DNA from: Rhodoferax koreense
GTDB taxonomy: Bacteria; Pseudomonadota; Gammaproteobacteria; Burkholderiales; Burkholderiaceae_C
DNA: 64,000 bases
Direction of reading: 5' to 3'
Assembly: GCF_001955695.1 (NCBI RefSeq)
Contig: NZ_CP019236.1
Location: 5,704,001-5,768,000 of the forward strand
Translations under genes and position numbers: made by a program
In this document: positions 27,301 to 36,327 of the stretch, in pieces
Numbering within the stretch: position 1 is the first letter of the stretch
Layout: each line of letters begins with the position of its first letter
Notes under the pieces: generated by a model
The model's database searches: none
Told to the model about the DNA's origin: nothing
What the model saw: only the letters and a program-made list of their open reading frames with translations

Positions 27301-28116
27301 TCAGGCGGCTCGGCGGTACCGCGAGGCCGACCGGCTGGTCGACAGGTTCGGGCCGAGTGCCTTGCGCGCTGTCTCCATGGCCTGCCAGTCGGCCAGCGAC
27401 TCGAGCGCGGGGATGGTGATGGCTTCGCCGCTGTCCAGGCCTGCCAGGGCCGCATCGACCATTTCGCCGACTTCCATCACCATGCTTGCGGGCAGGTTGT
27501 CGACCGACAGGCCGCCACGCTCCCAGATCTCGGTGCGGGTGGCGCCGGGCAGCACGGCCTGCACACGCACGCCCTGCGGGCCGAACTCTTCCTGCATGGC
27601 CTGCGTGAAGTTCAGCGCGAAGGCCTTGGTGGCGCTGTAGCTGCCGCTCACGTTGCCCGGCGCATAGGCCACGACCGAGGCGATGTTGACGATGGTGCCG
27701 GTCTTGCGCGCGGCGAAATTGGCGGCCGCGGCTGCGGCCAGGCGGGTCGGCGCCACCACGTTGAGCTGCAGCATGGCTTCGACCTTGTCGATGTCGGCCG
27801 TGAGCAGCGGGCCGACGACGGCATTGCCGGCATTGTTCACCAGCAGGCTCAGGCTCGCGTCGCTGCGCAGGCGTTGCTCGATACGCAACAGATCGGCCTT
27901 GACGGTGAGATCGGCCTGCAGCACCTCGACCTTCACGCCTGCTTCGGTGGCCAGCTTGTCGGCCAGGGCGGCCAGGCGTTGCTGGTCGCGAGCGACCAGG
28001 ACCAGGTCGTAGCCGCGGCGCGCCAGGCGGTCTGCGTAGACGGCGCCGATGCCGGAAGAGGCGCCCGTGATCAATGCCGTGCCGTTGGCGGCGCTCGTGT
28101 TGGAGGTCATGTTCAT
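27301..28116 (-). CDS. Short-chain dehydrogenase/reductase (SDR)
   Basis: A classical SDR of 271 residues. NAD(P) binding is by TGASSGIGAVYA; the arginine in LVLVARD suggests NADP. NNAGNA and the catalytic YSATK complete the set. It is first in a two-gene operon with the thiolase, and its start is 161 bp from the regulator's start (29 bp from the nearer operator half). Substrate unknown; acyl or keto substrates are likely from context. Confidence 0.9.
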   Translation of the reverse strand: MNMTSNTSAANGTALITGASSGIGAVYADRLARRGYDLVLVARDQQRLAALADKLATEAGVKVEVLQADLTVKADLLRIEQRLRSDASLSLLVNNAGNAVVGPLLTADIDKVEAMLQLNVVAPTRLAAAAAANFAARKTGTIVNIASVVAYAPGNVSGSYSATKAFALNFTQAMQEEFGPQGVRVQAVLPGATRTEIWERGGLSVDNLPASMVMEVGEMVDAALAGLDSGEAITIPALESLADWQAMETARKALGPNLSTSRSASRYRRAA

Positions 28117-28135
28117 GGTGGATCCTTTGGTTGAC

Positions 28136-28186
28136 TTTTAAATGACGATCGTCATGTTTGAATTATATGACGACCGTCATTTAAAA
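28136..28186. promoter_or_regulatory. Tandem TetR-type operator between the SDR and tetR genes
   Basis: Two palindromes, ATGACGATCGTCAT (28142-28155, perfect) and ATGACGACCGTCAT (28167-28180), are centred 25 bp apart. The outer arms TTTTAAATGACG and CGTCATTTAAAA make the whole 51-bp block symmetric. Such double sites are typical of TetR-family self-repressing regulators. Confidence 0.85.
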
Positions 28187-28218
28187 TACAAGCTATCCAT
28201 CCGATAGGAGAACCCACC

Positions 28219-28815
28219 ATGAAAGTCAGCAAGGAGCAGATGGCGGAGAACCGCGAACGCATCCTCGACACGGCAGCGAAGCTGTTCCGCGAACGCGGCT
28301 TCGACGGCATCGGCGTGGCCGACCTGATGAAGGCCGCGGGCTTCACGCACGGCGGCTTCTACGGCCACTTCGCCTCGAAGGAAGATCTGATGGCGCAGTC
28401 CAGCGCGCGCGCACTGGCCAACGGCCTGGCGTACTGGGAAAACCTGGCGGAGCAGGTAAAGGACGAGCCGCTCGCTGCGCTGCAGGCCAGATATCTGTCG
28501 ACGAAGCACCGCGACCATCCCGGTGCGGGTTGCCTCATGGCGGCGCTGGGCGCCGAAACGGCGCGCCAGGGTGCGCCGGTGCGCCAGGCCGTCACCGAGG
28601 GCGTCCGGTCGATGGCCGGGCTGCTGGCGCGCCTGATGCCGGGGCGCAGCAAGGCCGTACGGCAGCAGAAGGCACTCGCGGCCTACGCGAGCATGGTGGG
28701 CGCGCTGGTGCTGGCGCGCGCGGTGGACGACCCGGCGCTCTCGGAGGAAATCCTGCAGGCCACGGCCGCTTCGCTGGGCGTGCCGCCGCCCGCTTCAGTG
28801 CCGTCAGCGCGTTAG
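28219..28815 (+). CDS. TetR/AcrR-family transcriptional repressor
   Basis: A regulator of 198 residues. The N-terminal helix-turn-helix reads FRERGFDGIGVADLMKAAG then THGGFYGHFASKEDLM, the standard TetR signature. The C-terminal ligand domain is divergent. A good Shine-Dalgarno sequence (TAGGAGAA) precedes the ATG. The symmetric operator upstream suggests it represses both itself and the SDR-thiolase operon, released by an acyl or aromatic ligand. The stop codon lies in the first unit of a tandem repeat. Confidence 0.92.
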   Translation: MKVSKEQMAENRERILDTAAKLFRERGFDGIGVADLMKAAGFTHGGFYGHFASKEDLMAQSSARALANGLAYWENLAEQVKDEPLAALQARYLSTKHRDHPGAGCLMAALGAETARQGAPVRQAVTEGVRSMAGLLARLMPGRSKAVRQQKALAAYASMVGALVLARAVDDPALSEEILQATAASLGVPPPASVPSAR

Positions 28816-28850
28816 CGTGTTAGCGTGTTAGCGTGTTAGCGTGTTAGCGC
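28811..28850. repeat. Tandem repeat, five units of GTTAGCGT
   Basis: Four exact 8-bp units and a fifth ending GC instead of GT. The array covers the stop codons of both convergent genes: TAG of tetR at 28813-28815 and TAA of the amidotransferase gene at 28846-28844. Because 8 is not a multiple of 3, the array has stops in all three frames on both strands. Confidence 0.95.
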
Positions 28851-29707
28851 AACAGCGCCTGGCGCAGGAGCCGCGCCGCACGGTCGCGGATGCGCCCGGG
28901 CAGATGGCCCGGCTGCGGCTTCACGCGGGCGGCGCGCGCGGCGCCGAGAAAGTCGTCGAGGATGGCCGTGTCGTTGAGCGTATCGGTCGCGCCTGCCTTG
29001 TGGAATTCCGGATGCCATTGGGTGGCGGCGATGTAGCCCTTGTTGAGGCCGCCGCGCCGGCGGATCGCCTCGGGCACGCGGTCGGGGCTGCTCCAGGCTT
29101 CCACGTCGAAGCCGGGCGCGAGATCCTTGATGCCCTGGTGGTGGATGCTGTTGACGCGCGCGCGCAGCACACCGGGGTACAGGTGGGCCAGGTGGCTGTT
29201 TTGCACGATGTCGATTTCGTGGAAATTCTGGTCGTAGGTGGTGGCGTCGCGGTGCCGCAGCGAGCCTTTGACCTGGGTTTCGATGTCCTGGTACAGCGTG
29301 CCGCCGAAGGCCACGTTGATGAGCTGCAGCCCACGGCATACGCCGAAGATGGGCTTGCCGGCCTGGGCGAAGGCCTCCACCACGGCGAGGTCGTACAGGT
29401 CGCGGATGCGGTCGCCGATCCACGCGTCCTTGAGCGGCTCCTCGCCGTAGCTGCCGGGCCAGACGTCGGCACCGCCGTGCATCACCACGCCGTCCAGCCA
29501 TTCCGCATAGTGCGACAGCGACACGTCGCCGCGTGCGGTCTCGCCCGTCGGGCAAGGCACCATGACCACCATCGCGCCGGCCGACATGATCCAGTGCGCA
29601 ATGGACTGCTCGACGTACTGCAACGTCTTGTTGGTGAACAGCGAACGCGCGGGGTCGGCATGGGAAAAGCAGGCCGAGAGGCCGATTTTCAGACGCTTGG
29701 CACTCAT
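28844..29707 (-). CDS. Gamma-glutamyl-gamma-aminobutyrate hydrolase-like class I glutamine amidotransferase (PuuD family)
   Basis: A peptidase C26 family hydrolase of 287 residues. The nucleophile cysteine is in GVCRGLQLIN and the His/Glu pair in QWHPEF. PuuD cleaves gamma-glutamyl-GABA in putrescine breakdown, but here no puu genes are adjacent, so the substrate is not proven. The C-terminus is unusually basic (RIRDRAARLLRQALLR) and ends in the tandem repeat. The ATG at 29707 fits the family start. Confidence 0.85.
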   Translation of the reverse strand: MSAKRLKIGLSACFSHADPARSLFTNKTLQYVEQSIAHWIMSAGAMVVMVPCPTGETARGDVSLSHYAEWLDGVVMHGGADVWPGSYGEEPLKDAWIGDRIRDLYDLAVVEAFAQAGKPIFGVCRGLQLINVAFGGTLYQDIETQVKGSLRHRDATTYDQNFHEIDIVQNSHLAHLYPGVLRARVNSIHHQGIKDLAPGFDVEAWSSPDRVPEAIRRRGGLNKGYIAATQWHPEFHKAGATDTLNDTAILDDFLGAARAARVKPQPGHLPGRIRDRAARLLRQALLR

Positions 29708-29805
29708 GGATTTCCTTTGTCGCGGTGCATTGGAGGCGAGCGTGCAGGCGCTCGGCCTTGGTTTTCATTCTGCGCCAAACAGGAAAATCGGCGTTGTTTT
29801 CGTCA

Positions 29806-31203
29806 CTAATCTGCAGCATTCACAAGGGTTTGCAGCGCGGCCGTGAGCTCTTCCATCACGGGCTGCCAGTCGCCGGGCCCGGTCTGGCGGAACAGCCGCA
29901 TCACGCCGGGGTACCAGGGCGAATCGGTGCGCTCTTCCAGCCAGCGCCAATCGGTCTGGTAGCGCGGCAGCAGCAGCCAGCACGGTTTTCCCAATGCACC
30001 GGCGAGATGCGCCATCGCCGTATCGACGGCAATCACCAGGTCGAGCCCGGCCATGATGGCCGCGGCGTCGGCGAAGTCGCGCATGCGCCCGCCCAGGTGC
30101 AGCAGCGGCTGGCCGGGCGGCGGGTTTTCCGCCTGGTCTTCGCCAGCGCCCTTCTGCAGACTGACGAAACACACACGCGGCACCTGCCACAGCGGTGCCA
30201 GCACCGCCAGCGAAGCGAGCGACCGGTCGGCGTCGTTCTCGAAGCGCGGATTACCCTTCCAGACCAGGCCGACGCGCAAGGACGGACGTGGCGGCAGTTC
30301 TGCCGCCCACCGCAGCGCGAGCGCGGGGTCGGTCTTCAGGTAAGGCAGCGATGCGGGAATCGTGTCGAGCCGGGTTTCGAAGTAGTAAGGCAGACTCATC
30401 AGGGGCGTCCAGACGTCCCACTGCGCCTCGGGCCAGGGCTCGTCGAAACCAAGCACGTGGTCCACGCCCGCAAGCGTGGCGAACAGCCGCTTCAGCGCCG
30501 GATGGCACAACAGGCTGACCGGCCCCGCACCTCGTGCCTTCAGCTGCGCCGCGTACCGGCCGAACTGCACCATGTCGCCATGGCCGACCTCGTAGCCCAC
30601 CAGCACCGAGCGGCCGGCCAGCGGCTCGCCTTGCCAGCGCGGACAACGCAGCTGCTTTTTCAGCCCCGCGTACCAGTCGCGCGCCTCCAGCCCCGCCCAG
30701 CCTTCTTCGAGCCGGCCCTGGCGCAGCCGCATCACGCCCAGGTTGAAGCGGGCGCGGGGCAGGTCCGGGGCCAGGGCCAAGGCTTTTTCAAAGCAGGCTT
30801 CGGCCTCGTCGTCCAACCGCATGCTGGCGTACAACACGCCGAGGTTGGACCAGGTGCCGGGCTGGTCCGGTGCGAGTCGCAGGGCCTGGGCATAGGCGGC
30901 CTCGGCCTCGTCCAGGCGCTTGTGCCGGGCCAGCAGGCCGCCCAGATTGACATGGGTTTCGGCGATCTCGGGCCGCAAGGCGAGCGCACGGCGGTAGCAG
31001 GCTTCGGCTTCGCCGTCCTGCTCGCGCTGTTCCAGCACGAGGCCCAGGTTGACCCAGGCTTCGGCCAGGTCGGGTGCCGCCGCCAAGGCGCCGCGAAAGA
31101 GCCGTTCGGCTTCGGCCGGCAACTCGGCCGCCATCTGGCGCGCCCCTTCGAAGAACAGCTTTTCGGCCAGGGTACGGGGGGAAATTTGCGGTTTTTCCGG
31201 CAT
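29806..31203 (-). CDS. TPR-repeat protein with C-terminal glycosyltransferase-like domain
   Basis: A protein of 465 residues. About four tetratricopeptide repeats (25-175) show the pattern AEAWVNLGLVLEQ and GTWSNLGVLYAS. The C-terminal 250 residues resemble GT-B/GT9-type glycosyltransferases: the segment GLDLVIAVDTAMAHLAGALG matches the conserved loop seen in ADP-heptose-type enzymes and in TPR proteins of flagellar or O-GlcNAc-like context. The ATG at 31203 starts the family-like sequence. No glycan operon is adjacent, so its acceptor is unknown. Confidence 0.8.
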   Translation of the reverse strand: MPEKPQISPRTLAEKLFFEGARQMAAELPAEAERLFRGALAAAPDLAEAWVNLGLVLEQREQDGEAEACYRRALALRPEIAETHVNLGGLLARHKRLDEAEAAYAQALRLAPDQPGTWSNLGVLYASMRLDDEAEACFEKALALAPDLPRARFNLGVMRLRQGRLEEGWAGLEARDWYAGLKKQLRCPRWQGEPLAGRSVLVGYEVGHGDMVQFGRYAAQLKARGAGPVSLLCHPALKRLFATLAGVDHVLGFDEPWPEAQWDVWTPLMSLPYYFETRLDTIPASLPYLKTDPALALRWAAELPPRPSLRVGLVWKGNPRFENDADRSLASLAVLAPLWQVPRVCFVSLQKGAGEDQAENPPPGQPLLHLGGRMRDFADAAAIMAGLDLVIAVDTAMAHLAGALGKPCWLLLPRYQTDWRWLEERTDSPWYPGVMRLFRQTGPGDWQPVMEELTAALQTLVNAAD

Positions 31204-31343
31204 GCCCCCTAGCTTACGCGGCCGGGCAGGAGCCTGTCCTACACCCGAACGCGGCGTGCGCGGAGGCACGGGCTGCTGCCTATCCCGCGAGCGGCAGCAT
31301 CACCCATTTCTAAACTGGACGCATGGAAACCAAGGAGTTCACC

Positions 31344-31817
31344 ATGTCCAAGACATCCGAATCAAACACCACCGGCCTGCGCCAGGGCATCATGTACTGG
31401 GGCCTGGCCGCCACATTGGCCTGCGCTGCGGCTTACGCCCAGCCAACGGCCGGCACGACTGGCATCGACGCCTCGGGCAGCACCACGGCCGAGCGCGCGG
31501 CCTGCATGAACGGCCGCACGCAGCAGGACGAGGCCACCTGCCTGCGGGAAGCCAACAATGCCGCCGCCGACAAGAAGAAGGGCGAACTCACCACCCAAGG
31601 TCCGGTGGCCGTCAATGCGCTGACGCGTTGCGAACCCCTGGCCGGCGAGGACCGCGCGGCCTGTGAAGCGCGCATCCTGGGCTACGGCAGCACCAGCGGC
31701 AGCGTGGCCGGTGGCGGCGTCATCCGCGAGGTGGAAACCGTCGTCCTGCCAAAGGACAAGGCCAATGTGATCGTCGAGCCCAAGACGGCGGCACCGGTGA
31801 TTTTGGTGCCGCAATAA
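31344..31817 (+). CDS. Small secreted protein of unknown function
   Basis: The protein has 157 residues. The ATG at 31344 has a clean AAGGAG. A signal peptide with hydrophobic core and AYAQP cleavage site is followed by a four-cysteine region (CMNGRTQQDEATC and CEPLAGEDRAACEA), likely two disulfides, and a hydrophobic C-terminus (VIVEPKTAAPVILVPQ). Conserved hypotheticals with this layout occur in Burkholderiales; the function is not known. It is convergent with gapA. Confidence 0.72.
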   Translation: MSKTSESNTTGLRQGIMYWGLAATLACAAAYAQPTAGTTGIDASGSTTAERAACMNGRTQQDEATCLREANNAAADKKKGELTTQGPVAVNALTRCEPLAGEDRAACEARILGYGSTSGSVAGGGVIREVETVVLPKDKANVIVEPKTAAPVILVPQ

Positions 31818-31840
31818 AAAAGGCCAGTCCGGCCCATCAA

Positions 31841-31872
31841 AAAAGCCCATGTCCTCGCGGACATGGGCTTTT
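31841..31872. terminator. Bidirectional rho-independent terminator
   Basis: A perfect 14-bp stem (AAAAGCCCATGTCC and its complement) with loop TCGC, bordered by A and T runs, lies between the convergent small secreted-protein gene and gapA and can serve both. Confidence 0.92.
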
Positions 31873-31891
31873 GCCTTGAGGGAAGGACCGC

Positions 31892-32944
<1,053 letters not shown>

Positions 32945-35107
32945 TTACTTGTTCCGCAAAGCCTGTTCGACGGTGTCGGCCACATTTTCAGGCGTGAAGC
33001 CGAAGTGCTTGAACAGTTCGGGCGCCGGGGCGGATTCGCCATAGGTGTCGATGCCGACCACGGCCGCGCAACCGTATTTCCACCAGCCGCCGGTGCAGCC
33101 CATTTCCACGGCGATGCGCGGCACGCCGGCCGGCAACACGGTGGTCTTGTAGTCGGCCGACTGGCGGTCGAAGGTGGTGGTGCTGGGCATGGAGACCACG
33201 CGCACGGCGATCCTGCGCTGGGCCAGCAGGGCTTGCGCCTTGATGGCCAACTGCACCTCGGAGCCGGTGGCGATGATCACCGCCTGGGCCTTCTTCTTCA
33301 GGCCCACGTCGGCGGGCTCGGCGAGCACATAGGCGCCCTTGTCGATCGCGTCCAGGCCCGAAGCGTCGGGCGCGGCGGCGGAGTCGGCCTTGGGGATGTA
33401 GGCGATGTTCTGGCGGCTCAGCAGCAGCGCGGTGGGGCGGTCCTTGTTTTGCAGCGCGACCGTCCAGGCCACGGCGGTCTCGGCCGTGTCGCCCGGGCGC
33501 CAGACGTCCAGGTTGGGGATCAGGCGCAGGCTGGCCGCGTGTTCGATCGACTGGTGGGTCGGGCCGTCTTCGCCCAGACCGATGGAATCGTGCGTGAACA
33601 CGTGCACCACGCGCAGCTTCATCAGCGCGGCCATGCGGATGGCGTTGCGGCTGTAGTCGCTGAAGGTGAGGAAGGTGCCGCCGTAGGGGATGTAGCCGCC
33701 ATGCAGCGCCACGCCGTTCATGATGGCGGCCATGCCGAACTCGCGCACACCGTAGTTGATGTGGCGGCCGATGATCACCGGCGGCTGGCTGTTCGCCGCG
33801 CTGCTGCCGGCGCTGGCCTTGGGCTCGTCTTCCGCGCCCTGCTTGGCATGTTCCACCGGCGTGCCGAGCACCACGTCGCCATTGGCTTCGAAGCGCAGCG
33901 CGGGTGTGGCCTTGGTATTGGTGAGGTTGGAGCCGGTCAGGTCGGCGCTGCCACCGAGCATCTCGGGCAGCGCGGCCGTGAACGATTCGAGCGCCAGCTG
34001 CGAAGCCTTGCGCGAGGCCACGGTCTCGGCCTTGGCATGGGCGCCGAGCACGGTGTCGACGGCGGTCTGCACGAAGTTGCGCGGCAGGTCGCCCTTCATG
34101 CGGCGCAGCAGTTCCTTGGCGAGGGCCGGGTGTGCGGCCTTGTAGGCGGCGAAGCGCACGTCCCAGGCTGTCTCGGCGGCCAGGCCGTTGGCGCGGGCGT
34201 CCCAGGCCTCGGCCACTTCCTTCGGGATGACGAACGGCGGGTACGGCCATTCGATGGCTTCGCGCGTGAGCTTGATCTCTTCGGCGCCGAGCGCTTCGCC
34301 ATGGGCCTTGGCCGTGCCGCCGCGGTTGGGCGAACCCTTGCCGATCACCGTCTTGCAGACGATCAGCGTGGGCTTGTCGGCGGACTTCTTGGCTTCGGTG
34401 ATGGCTGCGGACACCACGTCGGCGTCGTTGCCTTCGATCGGGCCGATCACGTGCCAGCCGTAGGCGCGGAAACGCTCGGGCGTGTTGTCGATGAACCAGG
34501 GCGCGACCTTGCCGTCGATGGAGATGCCGTTGTCGTCGTACAGCGCGATGAGCTTGTTCAGCTTCCAGGCGCCGGCCAGCGCGCAGGCTTCGTGGCTGAT
34601 GCCTTCCATCAGGCAGCCGTCGCCGAGGAAGGCATAGGTGTGGTGGTCGATGATGTTGTGCACCACTTCGCCGCCCGGAGCGGCATCCACGCGGTTGAAC
34701 TCCTTGGCCAGCAGCTTCTCCGCGAGCGCGAAGCCCACGGCATTGGTGATGCCCTGGCCCAGCGGGCCGGTGGTGGTCTCGACGCCGGGCGTGAGGCCGT
34801 GCTCGGGGTGGCCAGGCGTCTTGCTGCCCAGTTGGCGGAAGTTCTTGAGCTCGCTCATCGGCAGCTTGTAACCGGTGAGATGCAGCACCGCGTACAGCAG
34901 CATCGAGGCGTGGCCGTTGGAGAGCACGAAGCGGTCGCGGTCGATCCACTGCGGATTGCGCGGGCTGTGCTTGAGATGGCGGCCCCACAGCGCGACAGCC
35001 ATGTCGGCCATGCCCATCGGCGCGCCGGGATGGCCCGAGTTGGCTTGTTGTACCGCGTCCATTGCGAGTGCGCGGATCGCATTCGCCATCAATTGATTGT
35101 TCGCCAT
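32945..35107 (-). CDS. tkt: Transketolase
   Basis: A thiamine-diphosphate enzyme of the pentose phosphate pathway. The TPP motif GDGCLMEGISHEAC, the substrate histidine in SGHPGAPMGMA and the catalytic histidine region THDSIGLGEDGPTHQ are present. It has 720 residues, longer than the usual 660-670, partly because of an alanine/serine/proline-rich insert at about residues 410-443, before GRHINYGVREFGM. The ATG at 35107 is the family start. It is first of a tkt-gapA operon. Confidence 0.95.
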   Translation of the reverse strand: MANNQLMANAIRALAMDAVQQANSGHPGAPMGMADMAVALWGRHLKHSPRNPQWIDRDRFVLSNGHASMLLYAVLHLTGYKLPMSELKNFRQLGSKTPGHPEHGLTPGVETTTGPLGQGITNAVGFALAEKLLAKEFNRVDAAPGGEVVHNIIDHHTYAFLGDGCLMEGISHEACALAGAWKLNKLIALYDDNGISIDGKVAPWFIDNTPERFRAYGWHVIGPIEGNDADVVSAAITEAKKSADKPTLIVCKTVIGKGSPNRGGTAKAHGEALGAEEIKLTREAIEWPYPPFVIPKEVAEAWDARANGLAAETAWDVRFAAYKAAHPALAKELLRRMKGDLPRNFVQTAVDTVLGAHAKAETVASRKASQLALESFTAALPEMLGGSADLTGSNLTNTKATPALRFEANGDVVLGTPVEHAKQGAEDEPKASAGSSAANSQPPVIIGRHINYGVREFGMAAIMNGVALHGGYIPYGGTFLTFSDYSRNAIRMAALMKLRVVHVFTHDSIGLGEDGPTHQSIEHAASLRLIPNLDVWRPGDTAETAVAWTVALQNKDRPTALLLSRQNIAYIPKADSAAAPDASGLDAIDKGAYVLAEPADVGLKKKAQAVIIATGSEVQLAIKAQALLAQRRIAVRVVSMPSTTTFDRQSADYKTTVLPAGVPRIAVEMGCTGGWWKYGCAAVVGIDTYGESAPAPELFKHFGFTPENVADTVEQALRNK

Positions 35108-35209
35108 CAGGGCTGCTCCGGGGAAGGTTCCGAGGGATCGGGGGAAACCCCGCATTTTACCGGGCGCCGCACGGCGGGCTGATACGCTACGCTCCAACAC
35201 CGAACCTCT

Positions 35210-35632
35210 ATGCAAGGCCTGCACCTCACCGCCGATCTGTACCAATGCCGCTGCGCACCCGAGTGGCTGACCGACGCGGCTCGGCTCGGCGCCCGTTGCC
35301 GCCAGGCCGTGGCGCAGGCCGGCCTGCAGGCGGTCGGCGAACTGTTTCACACCTTTACGCCCGCAGGAAGCGACGCCGGTGGCCCGGGCGGGGTCACCGC
35401 CACCATCCTGCTCGCCGAATCCCACTTGTGCGTGCACACCTGGCCCGAGCTCGGTGCGGTCACGCTCGACGTGTACGTGTGCAACTTCAGTGGCGACCAC
35501 TCGGCGCGCGCGCAGGCCCTGATGCAGACCCTGATCACCCTTTTCGAGCCCGCGCAGACCCGGCAGAACCAGCTGGTGCGCGGCATGCCGAGCCCTCCGA
35601 TTCCCGACAGCGTTTCCTCCCTGACTTCATGA
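35210..35632 (+). CDS. speD: S-adenosylmethionine decarboxylase proenzyme (SpeD/SpeH, prokaryotic class 1b)
   Basis: Supplies decarboxylated AdoMet, the aminopropyl donor for spermidine synthesis. It is a proenzyme of 140 residues; self-cleavage between E70 and S71 in LLAESHLCVHTWPE would make the pyruvoyl group. The conserved cysteine in VYVCNFSG is present. Its stop overlaps the start of murU (ATGA). A membrane-fused spermidine synthase gene is 7 kb away at 42221-43771. Confidence 0.93.
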   Translation: MQGLHLTADLYQCRCAPEWLTDAARLGARCRQAVAQAGLQAVGELFHTFTPAGSDAGGPGGVTATILLAESHLCVHTWPELGAVTLDVYVCNFSGDHSARAQALMQTLITLFEPAQTRQNQLVRGMPSPPIPDSVSSLTS

Positions 35633-36327
35633 TCCTCCCTGCCCTGATCCTGGCCGCCGGCCGCGGCGAACGCATGCGCCCGCTGACCGACACCATCCCC
35701 AAACCCCTGCTGCCCGTGCACGGCAAACCACTGATCGAATGGCACCTGGAGGCGCTGGCGCGGGATGGCGTGCGGCAGGTCGTCATCAACACCGCGTGGC
35801 TGGAAGCGCAGATTCCCGCCGCACTCGGCGACGGCGCGCGCTGGGGCCTCTCCATCCACTACTCGATGGAAGGCCGCGACCACGGCGGCGCGCTGGAGAC
35901 GGCCGGCGGCATTGCCAAGGCGCTGCCGCTGCTGGGCGACAACTTCTGGCTCGTTTCCGGCGACATCCATGCGCCGCAATTCCGCTTCGACCCGCTGGCC
36001 GCGGCCGCTTTCGAGGCCGGCGACCGGCTCGCTCACCTATGGCTGGTGCCGAATCCGCCGTACCACCCGCAGGGCGACTTCGGCATCGGACCCGACGGCC
36101 TGGGCCTGGCCGACAGCCCCGGGCCGGACGGTGTGCGCTGGACCTACAGCAACCTCGCCCTGGTGCGCGGTGCGCTCTGCGAGCACGTGCCGGTGGGCGA
36201 AAAAGTCCCCCTCGGGCCGCTGCTCTTTGCAGGCATGCGCCAGCAACGCATCGGCGTGGAGGCTTATAAAGGGCCCTGGCACAACGTTGGCACACCTGAA
36301 CAACTCCACCACCTGAACGCACCATGA
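35629..36327 (+). CDS. murU: N-acetylmuramate alpha-1-phosphate uridylyltransferase-like nucleotidyltransferase
   Basis: A sugar-phosphate nucleotidyltransferase of 232 residues with the signature LILAAGRGERMRPLTDTIPKPLLPV and the metal aspartate in VSGDIHAP. The length and these motifs match MurU, which makes UDP-MurNAc in cell-wall recycling. Its partner kinase gene amgK, usually adjacent, is about 19 kb away at 55223-56344. It overlaps speD upstream and pepP downstream by ATGA, so translation is coupled. A longer open frame upstream is a shadow of speD. Confidence 0.87.
   Translation: MILPALILAAGRGERMRPLTDTIPKPLLPVHGKPLIEWHLEALARDGVRQVVINTAWLEAQIPAALGDGARWGLSIHYSMEGRDHGGALETAGGIAKALPLLGDNFWLVSGDIHAPQFRFDPLAAAAFEAGDRLAHLWLVPNPPYHPQGDFGIGPDGLGLADSPGPDGVRWTYSNLALVRGALCEHVPVGEKVPLGPLLFAGMRQQRIGVEAYKGPWHNVGTPEQLHHLNAP

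Noticed and set aside
28811..28850. Short regular repeats that might be a CRISPR remnant
   Set aside because: The units are 8 bp in direct tandem without spacers and no cas gene is present; it is a microsatellite-like array.
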